Source: Segatella copri | GTDB taxonomy: Bacteria; Bacteroidota; Bacteroidia; Bacteroidales; Bacteroidaceae | Length of the DNA stretch: 64,000 bases | NCBI RefSeq assembly: GCF_009495355.1 | Contig: NZ_VZAD01000038.1 | Span: 1 to 64,000, forward strand | Direction of reading: 5' to 3' | Part shown: positions 8,411-16,499 of the stretch, in pieces | Layout of the letters: every line of letters starts with the position of its first letter | How positions within the stretch are numbered: the stretch's first letter is position 1 | Program-made: the position numbers and the translations under genes | Notes under the pieces: generated by a model | Seen by the model: the letters and a program-made list of their open reading frames with translations, nothing else | The model's database searches: none | Told to the model about the DNA's origin: nothing

Positions 8411-8608
8411 ACGCCCTGAAGGGGCAGAAGCTCTTAGCCCAGGGCATCGCCCTGGGTAATTACGTTAGCAAACCTGTCGCCCTGTAAGGGCAAAAGCTTT
8501 AAAATACCGGACAATATACAAAGCTTTTGCCCTTACAGGGCGCCTTGCTGATTGGCATTATACCCAGGGCGCTGCCCTGGGCTAAGAGCTTCTGCCCCTT
8601 CAGGGCGT
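8411..8608. repeat. REP-like palindromic element, copy B (intact, empty site)
   Basis: A full copy of the palindrome. Outer arms ACGCCCTGAAGGGGCAG and CTGCCCCTTCAGGGCGT lie at the two ends, with nested CCCAGGG/CCCTGGG hairpins and a central AAGGGCAAAAGCTTT...AAAGCTTTTGCCCTT hairpin. The site CCCTTACAGGGCG at the foot of the central hairpin is uninterrupted here but carries the 213-bp insertion in the other two copies. The remainder, 8609-8799, holds no convincing gene. Confidence 0.85.
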
Positions 8609-8799
8609 GTGGGGAAAAAATTGCGAAACTTCAATCATAGATAGCTTAATCTGCTAAAGCTGGATTTGCGCCTGTTGCAGATCTACCGCCTTGGCAGTTA
8701 GAGTACCCTTTCCCTTCAAGACAATTTGTTTTTAGCGTCATGAGCATCAGGTTTTTGTTGTCGGTATTAGGTTTATTCGGTAGCAGGCAGGTGGGGTAT

Positions 8800-9813
8800 T
8801 TAAAGCTTCTCAGAACTTTCGCGTATCTTGAGAATCATCGGAACCACCTCCTTATATATCTTATTATCTCCATTGATATTTCTCATGAGCAGTTCGCAGG
8901 CTTTTGCACCCTGCTCGTGCGCCTTGTCCATAATGGCAGTGAGACGAGGAGTAACAAAGGCAGCAGCATCACCATCGGTGAAACCGATGATGGCCACATC
9001 TTCAGGTATGCGAAGTCCCTTGGCCTTGATGGCATCAAAGGCAGCATAGGTGATGATGTCATTAAAGGCAAGAATGGCATCTGGCGGATTGGGGCCCTCA
9101 AGCAGTCGGAGGGTATTGTTGCGAGCCACCTCGAAGTCTATCTTGTCGCACACCACAAGGTCTCGGTCTATCGTGATACGGTTTTCACGCAAAGCCTCGA
9201 GATAACCATGTTTGCGTCGGCGTACCATATCCAGATTATTTGGTCCTCCGATGAAGGCTATCCTCTTGGAGCCCGTCTCTATCATGTGCTGAGTGGCTTC
9301 CTGTGCTGCAACATCTCCATTAGCCACCACCTGCGAGAACTTGTCTTCGAGACAGCATCGGGCAAAGAATACGAGCGGAATGCTCATGTCATGGAGTTGT
9401 TCGAAATGGGAATAATCCACAGTATCCTGTGCCAGACAGGCGATGATGCCTTCCACATGCATATTAAGGAAGTTGTCGAGGGCACGCTCTTCGCGTGTAT
9501 GGTCCTCATGACTGTTGGCGCTGATAACAGAGTAGCCCTGTTTGGAGGCATAATCTTCTATACCATCAAGCACAGCTGCATAATAATGGGTTACCAAGTT
9601 GGGAACGATAACTCCAATGACCCTTGGCGCTTCCTTACGAAGGCTTTGCGCAAAGGGATTGGGACGGTAGTTCAACTGCTTGGCAAGCTCTTTCACTTTT
9701 CGTGTCATCTCCTCTCCCACCTCATGGCTGTTTCGCAAAGCTCTTGATACGGTAGCTATGCTCACGCCCAGATGGTCGGCGAGATCTTTGAGTGATGTTC
9801 TGCGTGGCTTCAT
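8800..9813 (-). CDS. LacI-family transcription regulator
   Basis: A 337-residue LacI/GalR-type repressor. Residues 7-26 (SLKDLADHLGVSIATVSRAL) are the helix-turn-helix, followed by the hinge helix region (VKELAKQLNYRPNPFAQSLR) and a periplasmic-binding-protein-like sugar-sensing domain from about residue 62 (VIGVIVPNLVTHYYAAVLDGIE). Length is normal. The effector is unknown, and no sugar-use operon adjoins it, which is unusual for this family. Upstream lies a LacI-type palindrome at 10034-10047 overlapping its promoter, so it probably represses itself. Its leader carries two 58-bp near-identical repeats. Confidence 0.92.
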   Translation of the reverse strand: MKPRRTSLKDLADHLGVSIATVSRALRNSHEVGEEMTRKVKELAKQLNYRPNPFAQSLRKEAPRVIGVIVPNLVTHYYAAVLDGIEDYASKQGYSVISANSHEDHTREERALDNFLNMHVEGIIACLAQDTVDYSHFEQLHDMSIPLVFFARCCLEDKFSQVVANGDVAAQEATQHMIETGSKRIAFIGGPNNLDMVRRRKHGYLEALRENRITIDRDLVVCDKIDFEVARNNTLRLLEGPNPPDAILAFNDIITYAAFDAIKAKGLRIPEDVAIIGFTDGDAAAFVTPRLTAIMDKAHEQGAKACELLMRNINGDNKIYKEVVPMILKIRESSEKL

Positions 9814-9891
9814 GTGTGGTAAATAAGTTTATGCTATATATTAATTTCAACATGGCATCTTGCTGCCTTTTTTGTACAGAGATAAAGCAAG

Positions 9892-10014
9892 CAAGCGCAA
9901 TGAAAGTTACTTTCAAATTGCCGAGTGCCGCCAATCTTTTGCAAAGATTGTGCAAACAAGCGCAATGAAAACTTGTTTTCAAATTGCCGAGTGCCGCCAA
10001 TCTTCTGCAAAGAT
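9892..10014 (-). repeat. Duplicated promoter-leader segment of the LacI gene
   Basis: Two direct repeats, 9892-9949 and 9957-10014, with a 65-bp period. Read on the minus strand each starts with ATCTTTGC, then GATTGGCGGCACTCGGCAA, a hairpin formed by TTTGAAA...TTTCA and GCGCTTG. The upstream unit has a perfect -7 box (TATCTTTGC) and the downstream unit has AATCTTTGC. A structured leader is therefore present twice before the coding region. Confidence 0.75.
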
Positions 10015-10015
10015 A
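10007..10015 (-). promoter_or_regulatory. -7 box of the LacI-family gene
   Basis: The minus strand reads TATCTTTGC, an exact TAnnTTTGC match. The operator-like palindrome lies 19 bp upstream, over the -33 region. Confidence 0.65.
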
Positions 10016-10033
10016 CATCATTTTTTCGTGAAT

Positions 10034-10047
10034 CGAAAACGTTTACG
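10034..10047. promoter_or_regulatory. LacI-type operator
   Basis: CGAAAACGTTTACG contains the perfect palindrome AAACGTTT and matches the usual central-CG operators of LacI/GalR proteins. It overlaps the -33 region of the LacI gene promoter and lies 45 bp before a plus-strand -7 box, so bound repressor could affect both directions. Confidence 0.65.
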
Positions 10048-10091
10048 TGCATTTTTTAATGAAAAACATATTAAGGTTTCTTTTTTTCTTG

Positions 10092-10186
10092 TAATTTTGC
10101 ACTCAGAAAAGTAATGAATAGTTGATAATAAGTTAGTTAGAAAATGGGAGCTTAGTGATGTCGTGAGACATTTCTAAGCTTTTTTT
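10092..10186 (+). ncRNA. Candidate small RNA with own promoter and terminator
   Basis: A plus-strand -7 box TAATTTTGC (10092-10100) is followed by about 80 nt with no coding potential and then a strong intrinsic terminator. The terminator stem is AGCTTAG/CTAAGCT with inner ATGTC/GACAT and GTGA loop (10149-10180), followed at once by seven T. No plus-strand gene follows. The -33 element is weak, so this remains a candidate. The rest of 9814-10264 holds the LacI leader and operator. Confidence 0.4.
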
Positions 10187-10264
10187 GTACGCTTACTTAA
10201 AGGCACTGCGCCTGTCGTGCCAATATATCACTCAACTATCGCAAGGTGTGGGAATTTATTGAAG

Positions 10265-10930
10265 TTAGATATAATATTCTGCCGAGTCGATGAGTCCTGC
10301 TCTCAAGGCATACTTGGTTGCTTCATGAGCATTGTTGACATCGAGCTTTCTGAAGATGTTCTTGCGATGAGTGTTGACAGTATGAAAGCTGGAGAAACGT
10401 TTTTCGGCTATTTCCTTGGTCGTCATACCGAGAGCGATGTCTATCAGAATCTCTGTCTCTGTCTTGGTGAGTTTCACTTTTTCCTCAGTCTTGGCAGGTG
10501 GCGGTGCAAGAAGCACCTCCGTCATGTGCTGGCAGATAAAGCGATTGCCCTGCACACAATACAGAATGGCAGCCTTGATTTCCGACAGCTGACTATCTTT
10601 GGTCAAGATACTGAACTGCGTACTGCTTGCTATGAGCACACGTACAAAGTCCACACTCAGGTCTTCGCTGAAGAGCAACCATCGGGTGTGGGTGAATCGC
10701 TGGTGCAGGATGAGCAGCTCATCGGCATCGTTGATATCGAAGAGCGTATAGTCAAGCACTACCACCGCATCGTCGTCATCCTTCAGGGCAAGCATCAATT
10801 CTGCCTTGTCCTCTACGTACTTCCACTCAATTCCAGGCATTTCCTCCTTATCGCCAACATTCATCTGCTGAATGATGTGAACCAGTCCCATACGGGTAAT
10901 GTCCTGTCTGTCTGCCAACAATATTCTCAT
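10265..10930 (-). CDS. NarL/FixJ-type response regulator
   Basis: A 221-residue two-domain regulator. The N-terminal receiver-like domain has a likely phospho-acceptor Asp60 (VVVLDYTLFD) with conserved Asp7 and a Lys near residue 105 (ILTKDS). The C-terminal LuxR-type helix-turn-helix spans about residues 152-211 (LTKTETEILIDIALGMTTKE...). No histidine kinase gene adjoins, so its partner must lie elsewhere. It is 58 bp downstream of the DUF5686 gene on the same strand and could be read through from it, although an own promoter cannot be excluded. Confidence 0.88.
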   Translation of the reverse strand: MRILLADRQDITRMGLVHIIQQMNVGDKEEMPGIEWKYVEDKAELMLALKDDDDAVVVLDYTLFDINDADELLILHQRFTHTRWLLFSEDLSVDFVRVLIASSTQFSILTKDSQLSEIKAAILYCVQGNRFICQHMTEVLLAPPPAKTEEKVKLTKTETEILIDIALGMTTKEIAEKRFSSFHTVNTHRKNIFRKLDVNNAHEATKYALRAGLIDSAEYYI

Positions 10931-10988
10931 CGCATGCTTGTTTTTATGTTGATATTTTCTGCCTATACTCTTTCACACATTCTCCCAT

Positions 10989-13541
10989 TTAGAATGTCAT
11001 CGAGAATCCGAAACGTATGCCCCACTTGCTGATGTCCTCATTATTCAGATAGGTGAGTCGGCGCACATACTCTACAGCAAAGAACTTGAATATGTTGTGT
11101 ACACCAGCCACACACTCCCAGTAGGGTGTATTGTTCATCACGTGCGATTTGCTTGGGAACTTAAACAGTTCCGTATCCCCTTGGTTTTTCTCCAAATAAG
11201 GATTGTTCTTATCGGTGAGGTTTCCCCATACGCCTTTCACGGCGAAATATTCACGCCACTTCAGCTTCTTGATGAGCGGAATACGGTTGAGCAACTTGCC
11301 GTTCATATCCCACGACAGAGACGCAAACACCTGACGGTCGTTGAGAAACTCCCAGTCTCTCATCAGGCTCACACTCGATTCAGACTCAAAGTACGAGAGG
11401 TTGACAGGCGGCAGGATGAGCATCGGGAATGGCACCTTGTTCCATTGAGCCTGTCCCACAGCATGGAAGTCGAGATAACCGAAACTGCCAAGCCACTGAC
11501 GCTTATAGATACTCACTTTCGTGATGTTGCTGTGATACTGTCCACCCATAAAGCCTTTAAAGCCCATGGTATGCGAGATTCCTATCTCTGGACTGTCGAG
11601 GTTGATAGGCAGTCGTTGCTGCTTGGTGTTGACATAGGTGACTCCAGGATTGTAATTGATGCCCACATTGATGTCGGTCATTCTGATTTTCTTCACCTCG
11701 TTTCCATCCAGTGTGAAGTAGTGCAGATTGCCTGCAGTACGGTTGCTCTGCCAGCGTATACCGGTATTAAAACGCAGTCCCCAATCGGTCTCGTAGGTAA
11801 AGGCGAGCCGCTGTCGATGATAGAGGAACATCTCGTCCTGCGTTGCCGCACGGAAGGTCATGAAGATATTGTCCTTGTTGTGCTGCAGGTTGTCATCGGA
11901 AGGCGACATGATGTCACGGGACACCTCAAAGGTAACATTCCGCATCGGGAACTCGAAGGGACTATTTTTCTTCTTGTTGAGCGAGTAGGTCAACACATGT
12001 CCTGTATACCATTCGTTACTCTTCGTACCATAGGCCGCATAGCCGTTCCAGAAGAAATGGGGATTGAGCGCAGCCATGGTACGACCAGCCAGACGAAGAC
12101 GTATGCCGTCTACATAGTTTTTCGACAGATAGGTGTTGACAGGACCGAGGTCGAACTTACTTTTCTTTCCGCCCGGACCACTTCCTATCTCCACATAGTT
12201 CTCCATGAGAGCCTTTACACCCAGGATGATCCACTTGAAACCTTTGGAATTCTCCATGCGGTGGATGAAACTGTCCATCGACGATTCACTCTTGGTCAGG
12301 TCCACCTGCCGGTACTTGTTCCAGTAAGCCTCATCGCGGTTCATGGCATCTATGTCATGCCGCACTTTAGCCTTGCCCTTGAAAAGTACCTTGGGCAGTT
12401 CGTCGAAGGAATAGTCGGTAAGTCGGGTGTTGCGCACCACGAGCAAGTCTTGCAGCACCTTGTTGGTATGTATTTCCGCCACCATATCATCCTTGGAAAG
12501 CACCCATTCGCCATTATCCAAACGAGTGAACTCCTGCTCTATCTTCATATCCTTCACCCAGTTCACGTCGCTGTTGTGAGGCATATAGAGATTGCATTTC
12601 TTGACATGCAGCGTACTGTCGGCTGTCACATACAGTTCGCCACGGAAACCGAAGTCCTGCGAGTTGGCAGGAATAAACTGCAGATGATAGCAGAGGTCGC
12701 GCTCCACATAGACCGTGTCCTCTATATAATAATGATAAAAGGAAATAGCCGTTCTGCCGATAGGCGACGGGAAGGGATACTGCAACAGGCGCACATAGTC
12801 ATCATAGATATCCACATCGGTAAACACGTCTTTCATCGTGGTACTCAGAATCTCACCCGTCTGTATCACCTGCCCAATACCATTGGTCTGCTGTCCCTTG
12901 ATGATATCTTTCTCGCTCTTGGGATCTTTGCGATAGATATGCTGCGATACCGTCTCGTCGACACTCACAGGGAGAGTGAGTTTACCATTATAGGGCGATT
13001 TCTCCACCTGGTCGAGCAGATATTGTCGTTTACTGAAAAACTTGCCTTCAAGCTGTTCCTTCGAAAGGTCGTTCAGGGCAAGGGTTATCTTCTGATATTT
13101 GTCATACTGATAGTATGGATGGTTGGCCAGATCGGTTTTCTTCTTGGCTGCGATAACGCGGCGCATCAGCTCCACAGCAGGATTGTCCTTGCGCTTGTAC
13201 TTACCCCGTTTCGACTTCACCACCACTTCATTGAGCCTACGGCTGTCATCCTTTAGTTTTATCTCAAGGAAGTTGGTGTTGGCGTCCACCTTCAACGTCT
13301 GCGCCTTGTAACTCAAGGCACTCACGGTAAGCATCCAACCTTCATGCTTTTCTATGGAGAAGCGGCCTTCGCCATCGCTCGACACAGCTATTCTGTGTCC
13401 TCGGTACTGCACGCTGGCATAAGGTACAGCAAATCCGTCAACGTCGATGACGCGACCTGATATTTTCTGTTGTGCCATCATCTGCTGCGTCAAAGCAACA
13501 AGCAGCACAACCATCATATATATGCGGAGTTTAATCTTCAT
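10989..13541 (-). CDS. DUF5686 outer-membrane protein with carboxypeptidase-like regulatory domain
   Basis: An 850-residue exported protein. A signal peptide (residues 1-23, ending MMAQ) is followed by a CarboxypepD_reg-like beta-sandwich (about residues 27-105: ISGRVIDVDGFAVPYASVQY...). A long region of the DUF5686 type follows, ending in many alternating, aromatic-rich strands typical of an outer-membrane beta barrel, with a terminal aromatic residue (FSMTF). Members of this Bacteroidota family have no firmly established role. Its promoter box is at 13637-13645, divergent from the lipid operon promoter. Confidence 0.85.
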   Translation of the reverse strand: MKIKLRIYMMVVLLVALTQQMMAQQKISGRVIDVDGFAVPYASVQYRGHRIAVSSDGEGRFSIEKHEGWMLTVSALSYKAQTLKVDANTNFLEIKLKDDSRRLNEVVVKSKRGKYKRKDNPAVELMRRVIAAKKKTDLANHPYYQYDKYQKITLALNDLSKEQLEGKFFSKRQYLLDQVEKSPYNGKLTLPVSVDETVSQHIYRKDPKSEKDIIKGQQTNGIGQVIQTGEILSTTMKDVFTDVDIYDDYVRLLQYPFPSPIGRTAISFYHYYIEDTVYVERDLCYHLQFIPANSQDFGFRGELYVTADSTLHVKKCNLYMPHNSDVNWVKDMKIEQEFTRLDNGEWVLSKDDMVAEIHTNKVLQDLLVVRNTRLTDYSFDELPKVLFKGKAKVRHDIDAMNRDEAYWNKYRQVDLTKSESSMDSFIHRMENSKGFKWIILGVKALMENYVEIGSGPGGKKSKFDLGPVNTYLSKNYVDGIRLRLAGRTMAALNPHFFWNGYAAYGTKSNEWYTGHVLTYSLNKKKNSPFEFPMRNVTFEVSRDIMSPSDDNLQHNKDNIFMTFRAATQDEMFLYHRQRLAFTYETDWGLRFNTGIRWQSNRTAGNLHYFTLDGNEVKKIRMTDINVGINYNPGVTYVNTKQQRLPINLDSPEIGISHTMGFKGFMGGQYHSNITKVSIYKRQWLGSFGYLDFHAVGQAQWNKVPFPMLILPPVNLSYFESESSVSLMRDWEFLNDRQVFASLSWDMNGKLLNRIPLIKKLKWREYFAVKGVWGNLTDKNNPYLEKNQGDTELFKFPSKSHVMNNTPYWECVAGVHNIFKFFAVEYVRRLTYLNNEDISKWGIRFGFSMTF

Positions 13542-13636
13542 GTCCTAAATACCTTTTTGTTTTTTATAACTCTTCTCTTTCTTGTAATTCTTTCTGTCTT
13601 TATCAGGGCACACTCTCCCCTTCACTGATTTTGATT

Positions 13637-13645
13637 GCAAAGTTA
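13637..13645 (-). promoter_or_regulatory. -7 box of the DUF5686 gene
   Basis: The minus strand reads TAACTTTGC, giving a leader of about 90 nt before the ATG at 13541. Confidence 0.55.
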
Positions 13646-13736
13646 TAAATATTATCTGAAAAGAGAGGAAAACTTTTTAATTAATTTAGTTTTTTACCTT
13701 ATTTTTGGCATATTTGTCGAATATTGGAAAAAACTA

Positions 13737-13769
13737 TTTGGTTATTTAAGGTTTTTGGCGTAATTTTGC
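13737..13769 (+). promoter_or_regulatory. Promoter of the pgpA-gtrA-CDP-AP-PAP2 operon
   Basis: TTTG at 13737-13740, 20-bp spacer, TAATTTTGC at 13761-13769. The 165-nt leader contains a hairpin, GGCAGAG-AAAGC/GCTTT-CTCTGCC (about 13799-13826), and no ORF. Its structured style recalls the LacI leader repeats. Confidence 0.7.
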
Positions 13770-13940
13770 AAACTGAACGTTTTCGTTAAGCCAAATGGGC
13801 AGAGAAAGCTTGCTTTCGCTCTGCCATAGCGAGAAAAGGTGCGCGCAAGCGAACTGCAAAACTTGAGGTCTATATATAATAAGGTGTAAGGGCAAAAGAG
13901 AAAAGACTAAAAGAAATAGCAAAAAAACAGAAACCAAGAT

Positions 13941-14477
13941 ATGAACGATAAAGGCAACCTGACAGACAAACGTCCACCCCTGCTGCCAACGATTATAGGA
14001 ACAGGCTTAGGCAGCGGTTTCTGGCCTTGGGGTCCAGGAACTGCTGGCTCAGTATTGGGCACGCTGATATGGGCCGTGATAGCATTATTTGCAGGATTGG
14101 ACGGAACAACATTGCAGACCACCATGTTGCTGTTGACTGTAGTATTCACCATATTGGGCACATGGGCCACCGCACAACTCCAACCCTATTGGGGCGAAGA
14201 TCCAAGCCGCGTGGTTATCGATGAGATTGTGGGAGTATGGATTCCACTGTCGCTCATCATACCTTTCGAAGAGGCTGGTCACAAAGCCGACTCACTCTGG
14301 TGGGCTGTGATTGCATTGGTGCTTTTCCGCTTCTATGATATGGTAAAGCCTCTTGGCATCAAGCGCCTTGACCGCATGAGAGGTGCTTTCTACGTGATGG
14401 CCGATGACATCCTTGGAGGTGTCTATGCGGCAATCACGATGGTTATTATCAAAATAGCATGGGCATGGGTAAGATAA
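13941..14477 (+). CDS. pgpA: Phosphatidylglycerophosphatase A-like phosphatase
   Basis: A 178-residue inner-membrane protein of the PgpA family, which removes the phosphate from phosphatidylglycerophosphate or related phosphatidyl-alcohol phosphates. Family motifs include GTGLGSGFWPWGPGTAGS near residue 16 and the acidic site DPSRVVIDEIVGVW near residue 93, with about four membrane helices. It is first in an operon with GtrA (19-bp overlap), a CDP-alcohol phosphatidyltransferase and an AUR1-like PAP2 protein. In Bacteroides inositol-lipid loci a PgpA-like enzyme is the candidate phosphatidylinositol-phosphate phosphatase, and the same role is possible here (inference from gene order). Confidence 0.88.
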   Translation: MNDKGNLTDKRPPLLPTIIGTGLGSGFWPWGPGTAGSVLGTLIWAVIALFAGLDGTTLQTTMLLLTVVFTILGTWATAQLQPYWGEDPSRVVIDEIVGVWIPLSLIIPFEEAGHKADSLWWAVIALVLFRFYDMVKPLGIKRLDRMRGAFYVMADDILGGVYAAITMVIIKIAWAWVR

Positions 14478-14905
14478 AACATGAACTATATACTTTCGGC
14501 AAGGCAGAAGTTACGGCTTCGATGGGCTCCGCGGTAGACTTCGGTCTGGCATTCATGTTGTCCGACATCGTAGGAATCTATTATGGTCTGGCAAATGCCT
14601 TGGGCGTGGCGGCAGGTGGCGTGACCAACTGTTGTCTGAACTACCGTTACGTTTTCGGCGATTCCAATCGCAGGAAAAGAAGTGTGGCATGGCGATATTT
14701 CATCGTATGGGCCATCAGTTGGTTACTCAATTCGGGAGGCACCATCGCACTTACCGAGTTTATCAACAGTCACGAGCGCCTCGATATTCACTATCTCATC
14801 CCCAAGAGTGTGGTAAGCATCCTCGTTGCCCTGTTGGTCAACTATCCTGCCCAGCGCAAGTTTGTATTCAAGCCTGCCAAACAGAAGTCTGCCGAAGAAA
14901 ATTAA
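14459..14905 (+). CDS. GtrA-family membrane protein
   Basis: A 148-residue protein with four transmembrane helices of the GtrA type, a family linked to flipping polyprenyl-linked or lipid-linked sugars across the inner membrane. The start MGMGKIKHELYTFGKAEV overlaps the end of pgpA by 19 bp, so translation is probably coupled. The conserved NYRYVFGD and NYPAQRKFVF motifs are present. Set inside a phospholipid head-group operon, it could move a lipid intermediate across the membrane (inference). Confidence 0.85.
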   Translation: MGMGKIKHELYTFGKAEVTASMGSAVDFGLAFMLSDIVGIYYGLANALGVAAGGVTNCCLNYRYVFGDSNRRKRSVAWRYFIVWAISWLLNSGGTIALTEFINSHERLDIHYLIPKSVVSILVALLVNYPAQRKFVFKPAKQKSAEEN

Positions 14906-14980
14906 GACATTGAGCTTTCACAAGTTCAGAAGTCAAAGAAGTTGACCAAAACATTCAGAATCAATATCAATTCAAAAAAT

Positions 14981-15625
14981 ATGAACTACAGAGATTTCTT
15001 ACAGAAAGTCATCTATGTGATCATCAATCCTATCATCAAGGCGATGATCCGTTTGCACATCACCCCCAACATTGTTACCTTCATCGGTTTCATAGGCAAT
15101 ATCGTGGCAGCTGGTTTCTTCATTGAGGCAGCTCTCACACAGAGTCTGGAACTCTTGGGATGGGGAGGACTCATCATCCTTGCTGCAGGACTCTTCGACA
15201 TGATGGACGGCCGTCTGGCACGAATGAGTGGAAAAAGCAGCCTTTTTGGAGCATTATGGGACTCGACACTCGACCGCTATAGCGAACTGGTAAGCCTCTT
15301 CGGCATCTGCCTTTACTTCTTGCGCATGCAAGACGAGATGGGCTTTTGGATGGGCATCGTCACCTTTGCAGCCATGATAGGCTCAGTAATGGTGAGCTAC
15401 GTACGTGCCCGAGCCGAGGGACTGGACATCGAGTGCAAGGTTGGACTGATGCAACGCCCCGAACGAGTTGTAGTGACAGCTGTCACAGCCATGCTCACTG
15501 GTTGCATGGCTGATATATGGTGGCTTGCCGGCGGTATGATTCTCATAGCCGTACTCGCCAACATCACAGCTTTCTGGCGCATAGCACATTGCTACATCGT
15601 GATGAATAAAAAGGAGGCAGAATGA
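14981..15625 (+). CDS. CDP-alcohol phosphatidyltransferase (candidate phosphatidylinositol-phosphate synthase)
   Basis: A 214-residue integral membrane enzyme that joins CDP-diacylglycerol to an alcohol with release of CMP. The complete family motif D-x2-DG-x2-AR-x8-G-x3-D-x3-D is visible from [12 protein letters not shown] to WDSTLD (about residues 70-95). The ATG at 14981 is preferred over the TTG at 14942, since the body starts with MNYRDFLQ. It lies between GtrA and an AUR1-like protein, the order I recall for Bacteroides inositol-lipid genes, so inositol phosphate is the most likely acceptor, though glycerol phosphate cannot be excluded from sequence. Confidence 0.85.
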   Translation: MNYRDFLQKVIYVIINPIIKAMIRLHITPNIVTFIGFIGNIVAAGFFIEAALTQSLELLGWGGLIILAAGLFDMMDGRLARMSGKSSLFGALWDSTLDRYSELVSLFGICLYFLRMQDEMGFWMGIVTFAAMIGSVMVSYVRARAEGLDIECKVGLMQRPERVVVTAVTAMLTGCMADIWWLAGGMILIAVLANITAFWRIAHCYIVMNKKEAE

Positions 15626-16470
15626 CAAGTTTGTATCTCATCGCCGTCTTCGCCCTGCTCATAGCATGGCAGAAGACCCGCAAGTTTGCACTTTATTTCC
15701 TGCCATGGCTCATCTTTGCCGTGACATACGACTCCATGCGCTTCTACCCTAATTATATGGTAGGCAGCATCGATGTACGTGGACTTTACGAAGCCGAGAA
15801 GTCTCTTTTCGGCATAGCAGCACAGACTCCAACAGAGTTTCAGGCCATTGCCGACCATTCGCAGATGATGATTCCAGGCGAATACTTCAGTGTGCACCAT
15901 GCAGCCCTGCCCGACCTTATGGCAGGATTCTTCTACCTCTGCTGGGTTCCTGTTCCAGTAGGCTTTGCGCTCTATCTGTTCTCGAAGAAAGAATATCGTT
16001 GGTTTGTGCGTTTCTCATGGACATTCCTTGTGGTCAACCTCATAGGCTTTGTAGGCTATTACATCCATCCAGCCTCACCACCCTGGTATGTGATGGAGTA
16101 TGGGTTCTCCCCCATCTTGGGAACACCGGGCAATGTGGCAGGTCTGGCACGCTTTGACGAGTTGGTGGGCTATCCTGTCTTCCACTCCATCTATTGTCAC
16201 AATGCCAATGTCTTTGCTGCCGTACCCAGTCTGCATGCAGCCTATATGCTGATCACCACCTTCTATGCAGCCAAGAGTCACCAGCATTGGTTTACCACTG
16301 CAGCCTTCGCCATCATCTGTATGGGCATTTGGTGGACAGCAGTCTACTCGGGTCATCACTACATCATCGATGTACTGCTTGGCATCATGACCGCAATCAT
16401 TGGCATCCTGCTCATGGAGAAAGTAGTTTTCAAAAGATTCCTGAACAGGAATAGCCAAGAAGTACATTAA
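15622..16470 (+). CDS. AUR1-like PAP2 protein, candidate inositol phosphorylceramide synthase
   Basis: A 282-residue protein with about six membrane helices. Two PAP2/AUR1 catalytic motifs are clear: PSLHAAY (about residues 202-208) and [12 protein letters not shown] (about 243-254), supplying the two catalytic histidines and the aspartate. HPASPPWY near residue 151 is also typical of AUR1-type enzymes. Such proteins move the inositol-phosphate head group from phosphatidylinositol to ceramide. The start overlaps the upstream gene by 4 bp (ATGA). It closes the operon and faces the GNAT-like gene tail to tail, 29 bp away. Confidence 0.85.
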   Translation: MTSLYLIAVFALLIAWQKTRKFALYFLPWLIFAVTYDSMRFYPNYMVGSIDVRGLYEAEKSLFGIAAQTPTEFQAIADHSQMMIPGEYFSVHHAALPDLMAGFFYLCWVPVPVGFALYLFSKKEYRWFVRFSWTFLVVNLIGFVGYYIHPASPPWYVMEYGFSPILGTPGNVAGLARFDELVGYPVFHSIYCHNANVFAAVPSLHAAYMLITTFYAAKSHQHWFTTAAFAIICMGIWWTAVYSGHHYIIDVLLGIMTAIIGILLMEKVVFKRFLNRNSQEVH

Positions 16471-16499
16471 CACCTCACGCGGGTGGAAGAAGCCACAGT

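Noticed and set aside
8646..8745. Minus-strand peptide-like frame or remnant resembling the C-terminal end of a glycoside hydrolase (KGKGTLTAKAVDLQQAQIQL)
   Set aside because: Only about 20 codons with a stop just upstream; the resemblance is too short to call, although it would explain the nearby LacI regulator.
8740..9747. Long plus-strand ORF opposite the LacI gene
   Set aside because: It is the antisense shadow of a clear LacI-family coding region.
11097..13256. 719-codon plus-strand ORF
   Set aside because: Antisense to the DUF5686 gene, His-rich composition typical of a shadow frame, no domain.
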